5,651 nt of DNA, taken from contig JAUYTF010000054.1 of NCBI GenBank assembly GCA_030695285.1, positions 1 through 5,651 on the forward strand, read 5' to 3'. A program made the position numbers and the translations under genes. This document shows positions 5,057-5,651 of this stretch, one piece after another; within the stretch, counting starts at the first letter, position 1; each line of letters starts with the position of its first letter. This DNA is from Eubacteriales bacterium. Lineage in GTDB: Bacteria > Bacillota > Clostridia > Christensenellales > CAG-138. The notes under the pieces are model-generated. The model was given only the letters and a program-made list of their open reading frames with translations. It was not told the origin of the DNA and did no database searches.

Positions 5057-5651
5057 CAGAGTTCTTACGTTGATTTTGATTCTTTTTCAGCAATCTCTTT
5101 TACCGGATGTGTAATTGATAAGTACTTTTCTCAAGCTAATAAGCTGAATGGGCAAAAACAATCAAATAAAAATGAACCTGCCATCTTTTTCAAACCTGAT
5201 AGTGCTGTTGATTTTATCGTAAATATCAACACGAATCAGAAACTCAAGTTCAGTGTTTCTGATCCAACTTTACCTGGGCAATATGGTGGAGTATTTGGAA
5301 ATATGAATTCTTCACTTTTCTACTCAACGGATGTCAATTGGGGAATAGCTGATTTAATCAATGTTTATAGAAGTATTTATGGACTATTTGCATTCCTCAA
5401 CTTTCGAAGCAATATAAGCTTCAAAGACGTTGCATTATACAAACGAGTTGATTCAGAGAATTTCTTAAAAGTTGCAACATATTATGTCGCCATAGAATAC
5501 CCTTGTACAGAAGTAAAAGCTATAAAAACTATAATACATCCCTACATAAATGAAAAAATTGCCGATTTGTTTGACTATGTCCAGCAACTACAAAAGCACC
5601 TGTGTTTCATTCCAAGCAATGATGTGGATAGTAGTGTTCTCGATTATCAAA
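5057..5651 (+). pseudogene. In-frame continuation of the 4799 gene after the TAA; open to the window edge
   Basis: Directly after TAA 5054-5056 the same reading frame runs for 198 codons without a stop to the right edge, in AT-rich DNA where stops are frequent. It reads as ordinary protein: QSSYVDFDSFSAISFTGC at the beginning, then a lysine- and asparagine-rich linker, beta-like segments, and a helical stretch at about 5339-5446 (WGIADLINVYRSIYGLFAFL followed by NFRSNISFKDVALYKR). No ATG, GTG or TTG occurs in frame until ATG 5303, and no Shine-Dalgarno with a suitable start lies near 5057, so separate translation is unlikely. The simplest reading is one gene from 4799 split by a nonsense codon. 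The layout, with a beta-rich front and then a helix ending in an R-x-N-I-x-F segment, faintly resembles uncharacterised HEPN-domain (ApeA-like) defence proteins, but this comes from memory of the family. The C-terminal end, where a HEPN R-x4-6-H motif would be, is outside the window. Confidence 0.6.

Noticed and set aside
5051..5072. Frameshift as the cause of the interruption near 5056
   Set aside because: Codon arithmetic shows that the frame before and after TAA 5054-5056 is the same (codons start at positions giving remainder 2 on division by 3), so it is a nonsense codon and not a frameshift.

Overview
The window looks like a chromosomal segment from a fairly GC-rich member of the Bacillota, probably a clostridial or gut lineage. 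This is inferred from the gene set (type I asparaginase, DegV lipid-binding protein, PaaI-type thioesterase, and the paired ACT/UPF0237 and PFL/UPF0210 genes) and from strong purine-rich Shine-Dalgarno sites. No 16S or other diagnostic marker is present, so the taxon is not certain. Positions 1 to about 4640 are GC-rich housekeeping-type DNA. From about 4690 to the right edge the DNA becomes strikingly AT-rich and carries an unrecognised gene, which looks like the start of an accessory region.

Layout. (1) 1-110: non-coding, possibly with the promoter and ribosome binding site of a minus-strand gene beyond the left edge. (2) 111-1121, minus: cytoplasmic L-asparaginase (ansA). (3) 1122-1456: a 335-base divergent intergenic region holding the likely degV-family promoter and an 8-bp inverted repeat over its -10 box. 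(4) 1457-2302, plus: DegV-family fatty-acid-binding protein. (5) 2339-2851, plus: hotdog-fold PaaI-family thioesterase with a TTG start, probably in an operon with the DegV gene, followed by a hairpin terminator at 2874-2897. (6) 2975-4333, minus: PFL-family (UPF0210/DUF711) protein. (7) 4346-4615, minus: small ACT-domain (UPF0237) protein, first gene of a two-gene operon with the PFL gene. (8) 4616-4798: divergent intergenic region with a clear extended -10 promoter facing right. (9) 4799-5651, plus: one AT-rich reading frame that starts with a good ATG and Shine-Dalgarno, is cut by a TAA at 5054-5056, then stays open in exactly the same frame for 198 more codons to the window edge.

How the genes fit together. 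The DegV and thioesterase pair suggests handling of free fatty acids or acyl-CoA, since DegV proteins of the FakB type present fatty acids to a kinase and the thioesterase could release acyl groups. The ACT and PFL pair is a recurrent two-gene unit whose function is not established; the ACT protein may sense a small ligand. Asparaginase stands alone as a nitrogen and aspartate supply enzyme.

The most interesting item is the interrupted AT-rich gene at the right. It has a promoter, a ribosome binding site and a long conserved frame on both sides of one stop codon. It may be a recently inactivated accessory gene, a sequencing error, or a readthrough case. Its general layout faintly recalls uncharacterised HEPN-type defence proteins, but the diagnostic C-terminal part lies outside the window, so this remains a guess.
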